NCBI GenBank assembly: GCA_023242925.1
Contig: CP096134.1
Location: 3,243,501 to 3,307,500, forward strand
DNA length: 64,000 nt
Source of the DNA: Hyphomonadaceae bacterium JAD_PAG50586_4
Lineage (GTDB): Bacteria; Pseudomonadota; Alphaproteobacteria; Caulobacterales; Aquidulcibacteraceae
Direction of reading: 5' to 3'
A program made the position numbers and the translations under genes. The notes under the pieces were generated by a model that saw only the letters and a list, made by a program, of their open reading frames with translations, did not search any database and was not told the origin of the DNA. Positions 1 to 7,395 of this stretch are shown here, in pieces. Within the stretch, counting starts at the first letter, position 1; each line of letters opens with the position of its first letter.

Positions 1-384
1 GATCAACGGGGATTATCGGAGCTAAACGCGCCTGCGGGAGACAATTCAAAGCGTTTACGCGCCTTGATCTTCCCTACCTTTGGCATCGCGGTCCTGCTGG
101 TGTTTGGCAGGTTTCTCGACGTCGTCTGGGCGTTGGGTTCTTGATCGGACGCCAAGGCAATTTCCGCTCTTAGCCCCATGCGATTGTCGACAACTCGCGC
201 ATGCGGCGTGGATCAGGCGCATATGCAGCTCCTGACGGGGCTTGCCGTCGCGTGCGAGTGCTGAACGACTATCGATTTGGATCGGACCCTGCCAGCCGCG
301 CCGGCTGGCCCGCTCTTGGCGCAGGCGCCCATCCACGCCGTACACCAAGCCCCTGCAGAGCGCAGAGTTGAGCCTAAAGCGTTG
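1..384. other. Left-edge region without a recognisable gene
   Basis: Short open frames exist on both strands here (for example 55-348 on the minus strand and 242-424 on the plus strand). Their translations are rich in R, Q and S, show no domain, and have no Shine-Dalgarno at their starts. I see no RNA gene or clear repeat. The stretch may hold the 3' flank of a gene lying outside the window. Confidence 0.4.
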
Positions 385-618
385 CTATGGGTGGGAGCTC
401 AGTTTGCTCATTTGCCTCTGGTGACTGGACCGCATGAGCGGCGCGATCATCCATGCTGCGGGCACTGATAGAAGAACGCTAACGCCGATGACCAGGGGTA
501 TGAGCTGCGCTGCGAACGCTTTGAGTGGCGATGCAAGTACGATCACGACGCCGACACCGAAGACAACGCCTTGCACCATCATGAAAATGAGGGCGGCAAT
601 CTGCAATCGTATTGACAT
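385..618 (-). CDS. Small two-helix membrane protein, function unknown
   Basis: This 77-residue protein starts at an ATG (complement of 616-618) with AGGA about 8 bases upstream. The open frame extends further upstream, but that part reads as non-coding. Hydrophobic segments at about residues 5-29 and 38-61 predict two transmembrane helices, followed by a short basic tail containing RSSHQRQ. It is probably an inner-membrane protein. It lies alone, divergent from the small gene at 877. I do not recognise a family and assign no function. Confidence 0.6.
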   Translation of the reverse strand: MSIRLQIAALIFMMVQGVVFGVGVVIVLASPLKAFAAQLIPLVIGVSVLLSVPAAWMIAPLMRSSHQRQMSKLSSHP

Positions 619-876
619 GGTACAATCCTGGCCCGCTGGCCTGGGCCCGCTGGGCACACCCAATTGGGAAACGGGACACAACACGCGATGTTCCAAGCTC
701 TTGTCAGCGCGGCACGGCGGAGAACCGATGTCTCGGCGAGATCGCCCTGCATGACGGCTGAGTGAAAAATCGCCGATTTCGATCGACCAAGCCAAAGGAG
801 CGAAACCGGCGCTTAGAACGACATTGGCGCCCGTTGGGTGTGTCGCGCGTTGTACCTGCATCAGGAGCGGCAACTG

Positions 877-1077
877 ATGCCCGACGATTCCTTTTTCTCC
901 CTACGCAACCGCGCCTACGAACTGGCCGATAGCGGCCTGTTTAAGCGCTGGGACCAAATTGCATTCGCATTGCAGGCCGAGGGCTTTGTGAATTCTCTGA
1001 TCACACGACTGGATGATGACAAGTTGGCTGTGATGATGATTGACCGATGTTGCAACCAAGCCCGTTCGGGCGCTTAG
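877..1077 (+). CDS. Small conserved hypothetical protein (66 aa)
   Basis: The ATG at 877 has AGGAG at 863-867 in good position, so I prefer it to the in-frame codon at 838. The 66 residues look soluble and helical, with a conserved-looking core RNRAYELA ... KRWDQIAFALQAEGF and a short DDDKLAVMMIDRCC tail. Short proteins with this layout occur in several alphaproteobacteria as I recall, without an assigned function. It is monocistronic, with a hairpin downstream (CGGCTGG/CCAGCCG, about 1120-1138) that lacks a T tract. Confidence 0.65.
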   Translation: MPDDSFFSLRNRAYELADSGLFKRWDQIAFALQAEGFVNSLITRLDDDKLAVMMIDRCCNQARSGA

Positions 1078-1320
1078 CGGAAAGGGCCAGCGCCATGGCG
1101 CGATGCGGCGAGACCGCGCCGGCTGGCGAGCCAGCCGTGACGGGCACTATCGGATGCATGCAGACGTTGGCTTGACCATTATCCGACAGGACAATTTTTT
1201 TGATCGCAATTGATAGCTGCGGGTGCGGGACGTTTTTCGCTCATCTATCGGCGAATAACGGACTCCACCTCTCCCCGCGGAGGACAAACGCGGGCGGGGT
1301 GAGCCCCGCTCCATAAAAAC
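1078..1320. other. Intergenic stretch with one hairpin
   Basis: No gene was recognised. The perfect hairpin CGGCTGG-CGAG-CCAGCCG near 1120-1138 follows the small gene at 877. It lacks a T tract, so it is a weak terminator candidate. The right side runs into the terminator at 1321-1360. Confidence 0.4.
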
Positions 1321-1360
1321 AAAAAGCCCGCGAAGGGGGAGCATCCTTCGCGGGCTTTTT
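1321..1360 (-). terminator. Strong rho-independent terminator
   Basis: AAAAAGCCCGCGAAGG and CCTTCGCGGGCTTTTT form a perfect 16-base inverted repeat around GGGAGCAT. It has A/T tracts on both sides and could work in both directions. It lies 20 bases past the stop of the minus-strand peptide gene at 1381, which it most likely terminates. Confidence 0.9.
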
Positions 1361-1380
1361 CAGCCGTTTGATCTGACGCG

Positions 1381-1473
1381 TTACGCGACGATCTGAGCGG
1401 CTTGGTTCAAGGTGGCCATCGCCATCGGTGCGAACAATGCGCAAGCGGCGATCAAGGCGTAAAATTTGGTCAT
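1381..1473 (-). CDS. 30-residue hydrophobic peptide, copy 2 of a tandem pair
   Basis: A 30-codon gene starts MTKFYALIAACALFAP and ends QAAQIVA. It is a near duplicate of the peptide encoded at 1511-1603: the first 12 residues are identical and most of the rest is conserved. One hydrophobic segment (about residues 4-21) suggests a membrane-embedded or secreted peptide. The ribosome site is weaker than that of its neighbour (GAGAG). It sits just before a strong terminator, as the last gene of a two-gene unit. Candidate roles include small membrane regulators or toxin-like peptides, but nothing shows which. Confidence 0.6.
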   Translation of the reverse strand: MTKFYALIAACALFAPMAMATLNQAAQIVA

Positions 1474-1510
1474 TGGTTTGCTCTCGAAAACAAGGGTGGG
1501 GCGGGGCCGA

Positions 1511-1603
1511 TCAGGCGACGATAAGCGCTGCTTGTGTGAGGGTCGCGAAGGCGACGGGGGCAAACACGGCGCAGGCGGCGATCAGGGCGTAAAACTTGGT
1601 CAT
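1511..1603 (-). CDS. 30-residue hydrophobic peptide, copy 1 of a tandem pair
   Basis: The ATG (complement of 1601-1603) has a near-perfect Shine-Dalgarno GGAGGAG 8 bases upstream. That supports translation of a 30-residue peptide beginning MTKFYALIAACAVFAP and ending QAALIVA. Differences from the copy at 1381 are conservative (L/V, M/V, N/T). The central segment is hydrophobic, and the gene is followed after 37 bases by its paralogue and then a terminator. I infer a recent tandem duplication of a real small-protein gene. Function unknown. Confidence 0.65.
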   Translation of the reverse strand: MTKFYALIAACAVFAPVAFATLTQAALIVA

Positions 1604-1728
1604 TGGCTTTGCTCCTCCGAAGCGGCGGCGCTTCGATAAGCCAACCTGGCTAGACCCAAGGTCAGGCGATGTGCCCGCGGTCACACCCGCGAACCCCTCT
1701 CCCGGCAAAACGCGCCACATGAGCGTTC

Positions 1729-3042
1729 GTGAGCAAGAAGACGCAGATCGTGATCGTCGGCGGGGGCGCTGGCGGGTTGGAGCTGGTGCGCAAGCTCGGG
1801 CGCAAGTTTCGCCGCAAGCATTTCGACATCATCCTGGTCGAGCCGCAGCAGACGCACATCTGGAAGCCCTTGTTGCACGAAGTCGCCGCAGGCTCGCTCG
1901 ACGCCAATCTCGATGAAGTCGGCTATCGCGCGCACGCACACCGTTGGGGCTATCGCTTCTTCCAAGGCCGATTGCAGAACATCGACCGCGCCACGCGTGA
2001 AATCATCCTCGCGCCCATTCTCGATGAAGACGGCGCCGAGCTGATCGGCGGCCAGCGCATCCGCTACGATTATCTCGTGCTGGCGCTGGGCTCGGTGACG
2101 AATTCTTATCGGACGCCGGGCGCCGAGCAGCATTGCCTCTTCTTGGACGATCGCGCGCAGGCCGATCGCTTCCGTCTGCGGCTGCTGAACCAATGCCTGC
2201 GCGTGTCGCGCCAGATGAGCGTTGATCCCGCCAGCGACGCGCATGTGCGCGTGGCCATCGTCGGCGGCGGCGCCACAGGAATTGAGTTGGCGGCCGAGCT
2301 TTACAACGCGGCCGCCGCGCTCCGGCATTATGGGCTTGAAGTGTTCGATGAAAGCCGGCTGGAGATCAGCCTGATCGAAGCCGGCCCGCGCATCTTGCCC
2401 GCCCTGCCCGAAAAACTCGCCGACGCCGCGCGCGAAGAATTGGAAACGCTCGGTGTGCGCGTGCTGACCGACGCGCGCGTGGCGGAGGTAAATGCAACGG
2501 GCGTCGTCACCGCCAACGGCGAAACCATCATCGCGGATTTGCGCGTGTGGGCGGCGGGCGTGAAGGGCGCGGACTTCTTGAAGGATCTCTCAGGACTCGA
2601 GACGGACCGCGACAACCGCCTGGTGGTGCTCGCCACCCTACAAACCACGCGCGACGACCGCATCTTCGCGCTGGGCGATTGCTGCGCCTGCCCGCAGCCG
2701 GGCAAGGAGCGCCCCGTGCCACCGCGCGCGCAAGCCGCGCACCAAATGGCCGACACCGCCTTCGCCAATCTCTGCGCTGCGATCGACGGGCGGCCGCTCA
2801 AGGCGTTCACCTATCAGGATTTCGGCTCGCTTGTATCGCTCAGCCGCTATTCGACGGTTGGTTCACTCATGGGCGGCCTGATCGGCGGCAAGCTCGCGAT
2901 AGAAGGCCGGCTCGCGCGCTTCGTCTACGTGTCGCTCTACCAGATGCATCTGCTCGCCATTCATGGCTGGCTGCGCGGGCTGGCGCTGATCGCGGTTGGC
3001 CACGTCAACGCCGTGATCAGGCCGCGGCTCAAGCTGCACTGA
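1729..3042 (+). CDS. ndh: Type II NADH dehydrogenase (NAD(P)/FAD-dependent oxidoreductase)
   Basis: This family passes electrons from NADH to quinone at the inner face of the membrane without pumping protons. The 437-residue length is typical. Residues 7-16 carry the FAD-binding Rossmann motif IVIVGGGAGG. A second dinucleotide motif GGGATG lies near residues 178-183 (NADH), and the FAD-contact motif ALGDC near 317. The C-terminal 60 residues are amphipathic and hydrophobic, as expected for membrane attachment. The start is GTG at 1729, with no clear Shine-Dalgarno. The ATG at 1719 is out of frame, so the true start could differ if a base is missing here. Confidence 0.85.
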   Translation: MSKKTQIVIVGGGAGGLELVRKLGRKFRRKHFDIILVEPQQTHIWKPLLHEVAAGSLDANLDEVGYRAHAHRWGYRFFQGRLQNIDRATREIILAPILDEDGAELIGGQRIRYDYLVLALGSVTNSYRTPGAEQHCLFLDDRAQADRFRLRLLNQCLRVSRQMSVDPASDAHVRVAIVGGGATGIELAAELYNAAAALRHYGLEVFDESRLEISLIEAGPRILPALPEKLADAAREELETLGVRVLTDARVAEVNATGVVTANGETIIADLRVWAAGVKGADFLKDLSGLETDRDNRLVVLATLQTTRDDRIFALGDCCACPQPGKERPVPPRAQAAHQMADTAFANLCAAIDGRPLKAFTYQDFGSLVSLSRYSTVGSLMGGLIGGKLAIEGRLARFVYVSLYQMHLLAIHGWLRGLALIAVGHVNAVIRPRLKLH

Positions 3043-3113
3043 CCCAGGCACATCGCTGACACTTGCCGCAATCGGCCAGCGGCGTAATTCGGTCCTCAAC
3101 AGAGGAGACCCTG

Positions 3114-3722
3114 ATGCAGCTCTATTACGTTCCAGGCGCTTGCTCGCTCGCGCCGCACATCGCCATTCGCGAGGCCGGGCTTGATGTGAAGCTCAATAAG
3201 GTCGCCTTCGGCGCCGAGCGCCGCACCGAGGACGGGCGCGACTTCTACAGCGTCAACCCGCAGGGCGCGGTGCCGACACTGGAGCTCGATAGCGGCGACG
3301 TGCTGACAGAGAACGCCGTGCTGCTGCAATACATCGCCGCCCAAGCGCCTAACGCCGGACTCGCGCCAAGCGACGGCATGGCCCGTTGGCGCCTCTTGGA
3401 AGCGCTGAACTTCATCGCCACGGAATTGCACAAGAGCTTCAGCCCGCTCTTCCGCAATCCAGCGCCAGAGGTCCGCGAGGCGCAGATCAAGCTTATCCAA
3501 GGCCGCTTCAAACTGCTGGAGGGCAAGCTGGGCGATAAGGCCTATCTGATGGGCGATAGCTTCACCGTGGCCGACGCGTACGCCTTCGTGATGTTCTTCT
3601 GGTCGCGCAATTTCCAAATCGATTTGTCCGCGACGCCAAAGCTCACCGCTTACTTCCAACGCGTGATGGCGCGGCCAGCTGTGCAGCAAACCTTGAAAGA
3701 AGAAGGCTTGCCGACGTCGTAA
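3114..3722 (+). CDS. Beta-class glutathione S-transferase
   Basis: The 202-residue protein starts at ATG 3114 with AGAGGAGA at 3101-3108. The N-terminal thioredoxin-fold half begins YYVPGACSLAPHI, putting Cys10 where beta-class bacterial GSTs carry their catalytic cysteine. The cis-proline region VNPQGAVPTLEL and an all-helical C-terminal half with DSFTVADAYAFV follow. It should conjugate or reduce with glutathione in the cytosol. It lies 71 bases after the NADH dehydrogenase and may be co-transcribed. The substrate cannot be read from sequence. Confidence 0.85.
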   Translation: MQLYYVPGACSLAPHIAIREAGLDVKLNKVAFGAERRTEDGRDFYSVNPQGAVPTLELDSGDVLTENAVLLQYIAAQAPNAGLAPSDGMARWRLLEALNFIATELHKSFSPLFRNPAPEVREAQIKLIQGRFKLLEGKLGDKAYLMGDSFTVADAYAFVMFFWSRNFQIDLSATPKLTAYFQRVMARPAVQQTLKEEGLPTS

Positions 3723-3782
3723 ACACGGCGGAAAGGTTGATATGGCTAACGCCTTTCAACCACTCCTCCACACGGCTTCTTC

Positions 3783-4223
3783 ATGCAAATCGGCGATGTT
3801 CCCTCCTCAGCGCGACGCCTCCTTTTGGTGGCGGCGGCCGCGTTGATCGACACCGAGGGGCGTATTCTGATTACGCAGCGCCCCTTACACAAAGCGCTCG
3901 GCGGTCTTTGGGAATTTCCCGGCGGCAAAGTCGAGTTGGGGGAAGCGCCAGAACACGCGCTCGTGCGTGAGCTGAAAGAGGAGCTGGACTTGAACGTCGA
4001 ACCAGATTGCCTCGATCCGTTCGCGTTCGCGTCGCACGCTTACACGGACTTTCATTTGCTGATGCCGCTCTATGTCGTCACACGCTGGCAAGGCGAGCCC
4101 AAGCTCGACCCGAACGCCGCCGCCGCGATGAAATGGGTGCGCGCGGAGGCGCTGCGCGAGCATGAGATGCCGCCAGCCGATGTTGTCTTGGTTGAGCGCT
4201 TGATTGAACGGAGCGCCGCATGA
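3783..4223 (+). CDS. mutT: 8-oxo-dGTP diphosphatase, MutT-type Nudix hydrolase
   Basis: MutT cleans oxidised guanine nucleotides from the pool. The 146-residue protein carries a Nudix box at residues 48-70: G48, E54, then RELKEEL at 62-68. The glycine near the end of the signature is replaced by Asp69. The flanking WEFPGGKVE is typical of MutT rather than of other Nudix groups. The stop codon overlaps the start of the downstream Flp pilin gene (ATGA at 4220-4223), so the two are probably translationally coupled. In many alphaproteobacteria mutT lies elsewhere; this pairing is unusual. Confidence 0.85.
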   Translation: MQIGDVPSSARRLLLVAAAALIDTEGRILITQRPLHKALGGLWEFPGGKVELGEAPEHALVRELKEELDLNVEPDCLDPFAFASHAYTDFHLLMPLYVVTRWQGEPKLDPNAAAAMKWVRAEALREHEMPPADVVLVERLIERSAA

Positions 4224-4387
4224 TCCGCCGTTTTCTCCGCGACGAGCGCGGCACGACCGCGATCGAATACGCCGTCATTGCGAGCCTCATCGGCATCGCC
4301 ATCATCGCCGCGATCCAACCGATCGGCGATATCCTGCAAGGCACGTTCGGCGACGTGAATTCGGGCCTGGAAGGCAGCGGCAACTAA
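4220..4387 (+). CDS. Flp/Fap-type pilin
   Basis: This 55-residue prepilin is too short for most ORF callers. It starts within the mutT stop (ATGA). The leader MIRRFLRDERG is followed by TTAIEYAVIA. That matches the Flp motif, with cleavage after G11 and Glu/Tyr at mature positions 5 and 6. One hydrophobic helix (about residues 17-33) and a short Gly/Ser-rich tail complete it. Flp pilins form Tad-type adhesive pili after processing by a TadV/CpaA peptidase. No tad/cpa genes lie in the window, so this is an orphan pilin or one served in trans. Confidence 0.88.
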   Translation: MIRRFLRDERGTTAIEYAVIASLIGIAIIAAIQPIGDILQGTFGDVNSGLEGSGN

Positions 4388-4497
4388 GCCGCCGGCCAAC
4401 ATTTCAGCTTTATTGCAGCGGCGACGAACGGGCGTAACGCGCCCGCGCCATACCCCTGCCCGCGCGGCTCAGAGCCGGCCCGCGCGGAGGTAGGGAC

Positions 4498-4731
4498 ATG
4501 AACATCGCGCAAGCTCTAGCCATCGCCGCGGCGGCTTATGCGTACGCGCTGCATGCCGAAGAGCCGTGGTCGGCGCGCTACGCAATCCTACAGGCCGAGG
4601 CTCATGCTCGGATTGCCGAAACCGAAGCTATGAGCCGCGAAGCGGTCGACCGCTCCCACGCTTTGTTGGTTCAAGCGGTGCAGCAGAGCGCCAATTACGG
4701 CGTGCACGCTCGACATTCAGTAGCATTGTAA
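4498..4731 (+). CDS. Small hypothetical protein (77 aa)
   Basis: ATG 4498 follows GGAGGTAGGGAC, a strong ribosome site. The product begins with an alanine-rich segment (about residues 4-18) resembling a weak signal or anchor. A charged, helical stretch (AILQAEAHARIAETEAMSREAVDRSHALL) follows, with coiled-coil character. No family was recognised. It may be transcribed with the upstream pilin (110 bases away). Confidence 0.55.
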   Translation: MNIAQALAIAAAAYAYALHAEEPWSARYAILQAEAHARIAETEAMSREAVDRSHALLVQAVQQSANYGVHARHSVAL

Positions 4732-4833
4732 CAAGCGCAAATGAGAGCACGATTCCTGAGTGCTCAGGTCTGCTCTTCTTTGGGGGTGCGGGGGATTCTC
4801 GCGTTTTGCGCGCTAGGGTTAGTATGGGTGTTT

Positions 4834-5775
4834 TCACCCGGTTTGGCCGAAGTGGAGCACACCACCGGCGATGCTGCTGGCATCAGGCTTATACAGCGTC
4901 ATGTGGTGCCGCGTACTAATCGTGTCGGCGTCCTCCTGCCAGAAAACGTCGCAATAGGTGAGTTGAACCGTCAGATTGCCACTGACGCCATCACCCAGAC
5001 GGAGGGTGGCTCTAATGTCGTCGGCGCGCGCGGTGAGTGCCGCGCTATGTCGCTCGGTTGGGCGCTCGGTATTCCCACCCGTATCGACAAGATCGGTTTC
5101 CTCCAACACATCGAACTCATGGCCGTTGACATACATCGCGCCAGAAATCACGGCTCGGATCGCGCGCGCCGGCGATTGACCGGTGTTCTCAACGGTTATG
5201 CTCCATACAATGGAGTCGGCGTTTCCTTTGTGCGTGCCGTTGCAGTGAACTTTGACCTCTTTTACGGACAGGTACGCGCGCACTTGGGCTTGGCCGATCT
5301 GCCGAGCGACCGCGATTTCATTTCTGGACGCCTGCCGCGTGACCGAAATCGCCCACATGCCAACACCGATGGTGAAAACGAGCGCGAGGATTTCGAAGAA
5401 TGTCCATATGATCGCCGTTTGCGCTGTGAGCGCGGTGTTGACCGCAGCTCGCGCACTTTGTTGTTGGGCCAAGAGGTCGGCCCAATTGCGCGCGCGTTCT
5501 TCGCACTGTGCGGCATACTCGCGACGGGTTTCAGCGGCTTCCTTGGCGCGCCAAAGCTCTTGGAGCCGGGCACGGTTCGCGCGCGTCTGTGGGGTGTTGT
5601 AATAGTCTTCTGTGGCCTGTTGTGCGGTTTCGTCGGCCTCTACGTAGCCGCATTCGGCGGCCTGCGATGGCCCCTCTGAAAGAGTCTCCAAAGGCGGCGC
5701 GCATGAGGCAAGCACCGCGAGCGCTACCGCAATTATTCCAAGTGCAAAGTTTGAACGCCGAGCGCTGTCATGCAT
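4834..5775 (-). CDS. Lipoprotein-like membrane protein, accessory patch
   Basis: This 313-residue protein of unknown function has an N-terminus with a lipoprotein-type signal (hydrophobic residues about 10-24 ending LASC, candidate lipid-modified Cys25). A charged region with coiled-coil character (about 50-105) and one strong transmembrane helix (about 116-138) follow. The C-terminal domain (about 160-310) contains the phrase VENTGQSPARAI. This resembles the beta-rich extracytoplasmic or cytosolic domains (RAYL...NTGxxPA) seen in many uncharacterised proteobacterial membrane proteins. Its start lies 43 bases inside the DUF6471 gene, so the two form one coupled unit. Plus-strand frames over this region are shadows. 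Confidence 0.65.
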   Translation of the reverse strand: MHDSARRSNFALGIIAVALAVLASCAPPLETLSEGPSQAAECGYVEADETAQQATEDYYNTPQTRANRARLQELWRAKEAAETRREYAAQCEERARNWADLLAQQQSARAAVNTALTAQTAIIWTFFEILALVFTIGVGMWAISVTRQASRNEIAVARQIGQAQVRAYLSVKEVKVHCNGTHKGNADSIVWSITVENTGQSPARAIRAVISGAMYVNGHEFDVLEETDLVDTGGNTERPTERHSAALTARADDIRATLRLGDGVSGNLTVQLTYCDVFWQEDADTISTRHHMTLYKPDASSIAGGVLHFGQTG

Positions 5776-5978
5776 TGAAGGAAAAACGCCGCTGTGAATC
5801 CGCCCCGCGCGATCTTGTTCGCGACGTTCTTCTCTGTCTCGCGGACTCCCATGTCGGTCAACTTTTCCGCGAGTTGAGCGGCGTTCACGCCCTTAAGGGT
5901 CATCTGTGCCCGGAGCAGGCGCTTGGCCTTCTCGCCCCAGATCGCGTCAATCTCTGCGTTGGCTCTCGGTTCGGACAT
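5733..5978 (-). CDS. DUF6471 domain protein, probable HTH regulator
   Basis: The 81 residues match my memory of the DUF6471 pattern. There is an N-terminal helix with WGEKAKRLLRAQM, then GVNAAQLAEKL, the conserved E-x-N motif in ETEKNVANKIARGGFTAAF, and LQCMTALGV. This reads as a small lambda-repressor-like helix-turn-helix fold. Such genes are common next to mobile elements and restriction or toxin loci. Upstream lies a minus-strand promoter whose -10 is buried in a palindrome (5997-6029), consistent with autoregulation. It overlaps the next gene by 43 bases. DNA binding is inferred, not shown. Confidence 0.75.
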   Translation of the reverse strand: MSEPRANAEIDAIWGEKAKRLLRAQMTLKGVNAAQLAEKLTDMGVRETEKNVANKIARGGFTAAFFLQCMTALGVQTLHLE

Positions 5979-5996
5979 AGGCGCTCCACACTAGCG

Positions 5997-6064
5997 GGGG
6001 TAAAATCATCATATCTGATGATAATCCCCTTGACAACGATGGTTACAATCCTCATATCTGGTGA
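5997..6064. promoter_or_regulatory. Divergent promoter region with palindromic operator
   Basis: Minus strand: TTGTCA (complement of 6031-6036), a 17-base spacer and TATGAT (complement of 6008-6013) make a near-consensus sigma-70 promoter for the DUF6471 gene. The -10 lies inside a palindrome with core ATCATCA-TATC-TGATGAT at 6005-6022, extended by GGGG/CCCC to 5997-6029. Plus strand: TTGACA at 6030-6035 shares the same bases, with CATATC 17 bases on. The half-site TCATATCTGrTGA occurs at 6009-6021 and again at 6052-6064. This is a plausible autoregulatory operator controlling both directions. Confidence 0.7.
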
Positions 6065-7054
6065 ACCGATCCCCGGATGTGATGATTATGGCCCGCCCGA
6101 ACAACTTCCTGAAAACCGCCGCCGCCCGCACACTGAGCCTGTCCTCAGTGATGCGGATGACGGACGAGGAAGCCTTCGCCGCTTTCCGCGCCCTGCGTTG
6201 GCCGGAGACGGCCGGCGAGCCTGTCTGCCCGGTTTGCGGCTGCCTGGACCACTACAGCACGGCGCGCCCGCGCACGTGGAAGTGCAAAGGATGCGCGAAG
6301 ATCTTCACCGTCACCACGGACACGCTTTTTCATGCGCGCAAGATGGCAATGCGCGACATCCTCGCGGCCATCGCGTTGTTCGTGAACGGCGCCAGCGGCG
6401 CGTCGGCGTTGCGTCTTTCGCGCGAGCTGAACATTCAGCACAAAACCGCTTTCGTGTTGCTGCACAAGCTGCGCGAAGCGATGGCCGCTGACAGCGTTGA
6501 GAGCGTCGGCGGCGAAGGCCAAATCGTTGAGGTCGATGGCGCGTATTTCGGCGGCTACGTGAAGCCGGAAAACCGCGCGGAAGATCGCAAAGACATGCGC
6601 TTGAAGGAAAACCAAACGGGCAAGCGCCAAGCTGTTGTAGTGCTTCGCGAGCGCCGTGGCCGCACGCTGGCGTTCGTCGCCAAGAGCGAAGGCGCAGCCG
6701 TCAACACCGTGGTTGAGCGCATCGAAGACGGCTCACAGGTCCATGCTGACGAAGCTGGCGTGTGGGATGAATTGCACAATCGATCTCGATGCGCGCCGCG
6801 TCAATCACTCGATTTGCTTCTGGGATGACGGCGCTTGCACCAACTGGGCAGAGTCGTATTTCTCACGCCTCCGCCGCGCTGAGGTTGGCGTGCATCACCA
6901 CATCAGCGGCAAGTATCTGCAAGCCTACGCCTCGGAAATGGCTTGGCGCGAGGATCACCGCCGTCAATCGAACGGCGCCCAATTCAGCGCCGTCGCGTCA
7001 AAGGCGCTCGCGCTCGGCAAATCGAAGGCGTGGCGCGGCTACTGGCAGCGCTAA
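6061..7054 (+). pseudogene. IS1595-family transposase, interrupted by one frameshift
   Basis: The N-terminal zinc ribbon is CPVCGCLDHY ... KCKGC, followed by a helix-turn-helix region. The DDE-like catalytic part starts at VDGAYFGG, and HADEA is near residue 234. The frame breaks near 6778. The other frame then continues with DDGACTNWAESYFSRLRRAE, HHHISGKYL and WREDHRRQSNG to GYWQR at 7054, the normal end of the family. Dropping one A at 6778-6779 restores H-x3-D-x2-R-x-NH with family spacing and about 330 residues. Starts at 6061 (GTG), 6082 or 6088 (ATG) are possible; the promoter overlap favours the later ones. Terminal inverted repeats were not found by eye. Confidence 0.85.
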
Positions 7055-7130
7055 AACCCTTGAAAAAACCGGATCGGATTCTGATCCGAAACGAGTTTAC
7101 TCGGGATTCACTAATCCGGGAAAAAGCTAC

Positions 7131-7160
7131 AGGTCCGACGATGTGAGTCGCCGGACCTGC
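7131..7160 (+). repeat. Perfect 8-bp inverted repeat before the tRNA-like gene
   Basis: CAGGTCCG and CGGACCTG flank a 14-base loop directly before the tRNA-like sequence. There is no T tract, so it is not a typical terminator. It could be a processing or mobile-element end structure. Two further imperfect stems (CGGATC/GATCCG and CGGGATT/AATCCGG) lie between the transposase stop and this point. Confidence 0.45.
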
Positions 7161-7235
7161 GCGCTCGTAGTTCAACGTATAGAACGCACGCCTGCTAAGC
7201 CTGAGATACGGGTTAGATTCCCGTCGAGCGCGCCA
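7161..7235 (+). tRNA. Degenerate tRNA with anticodon GCT, probable decayed tRNA-Arg
   Basis: The acceptor stem GCGCTCG/CGAGCGC is perfect, the CCA is encoded, and a D stem GTTC/GAAC and T stem ACGGG/CCCGT form. The anticodon loop CTGCTAA gives GCT (Ser), but there is no long variable arm (AGAT only), so it is not a normal bacterial tRNA-Ser. The body looks like tRNA-Arg(CCT). The D loop lacks the usual GG, the T loop is TTAGATT instead of TTCGANT, and the anticodon stem CACGC/GCCTG has a mismatch. I read it as a decayed or element-borne tRNA-Arg derivative. Sequencing error could explain part of this. Confidence 0.6.
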
Positions 7236-7395
7236 AACCTCGAAACTACGAGTCTCATAAGCGTAGATTCTGGTTCGATTTTGTCTACCAAATCGTTAGC
7301 GAAATGCAGCCCGCAAATTCAGCGGGTTATACGCACTGTATAACACCATCAAAATTAGGCGGTGTTTGACGTGTCGTTTTAGCCTCCACAAATCG

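Noticed and set aside
1-384. Candidate 97-residue gene on the minus strand (55-348)
   Set aside because: No ribosome site, compositional bias and no recognisable domain.
4741-5679. Large plus-strand open frame of 312 codons opposite the lipoprotein-like gene
   Set aside because: Its translation lacks any domain and it lies antisense to the frame with a lipobox, helix and recognised C-terminal pattern; codon use favours the minus strand.
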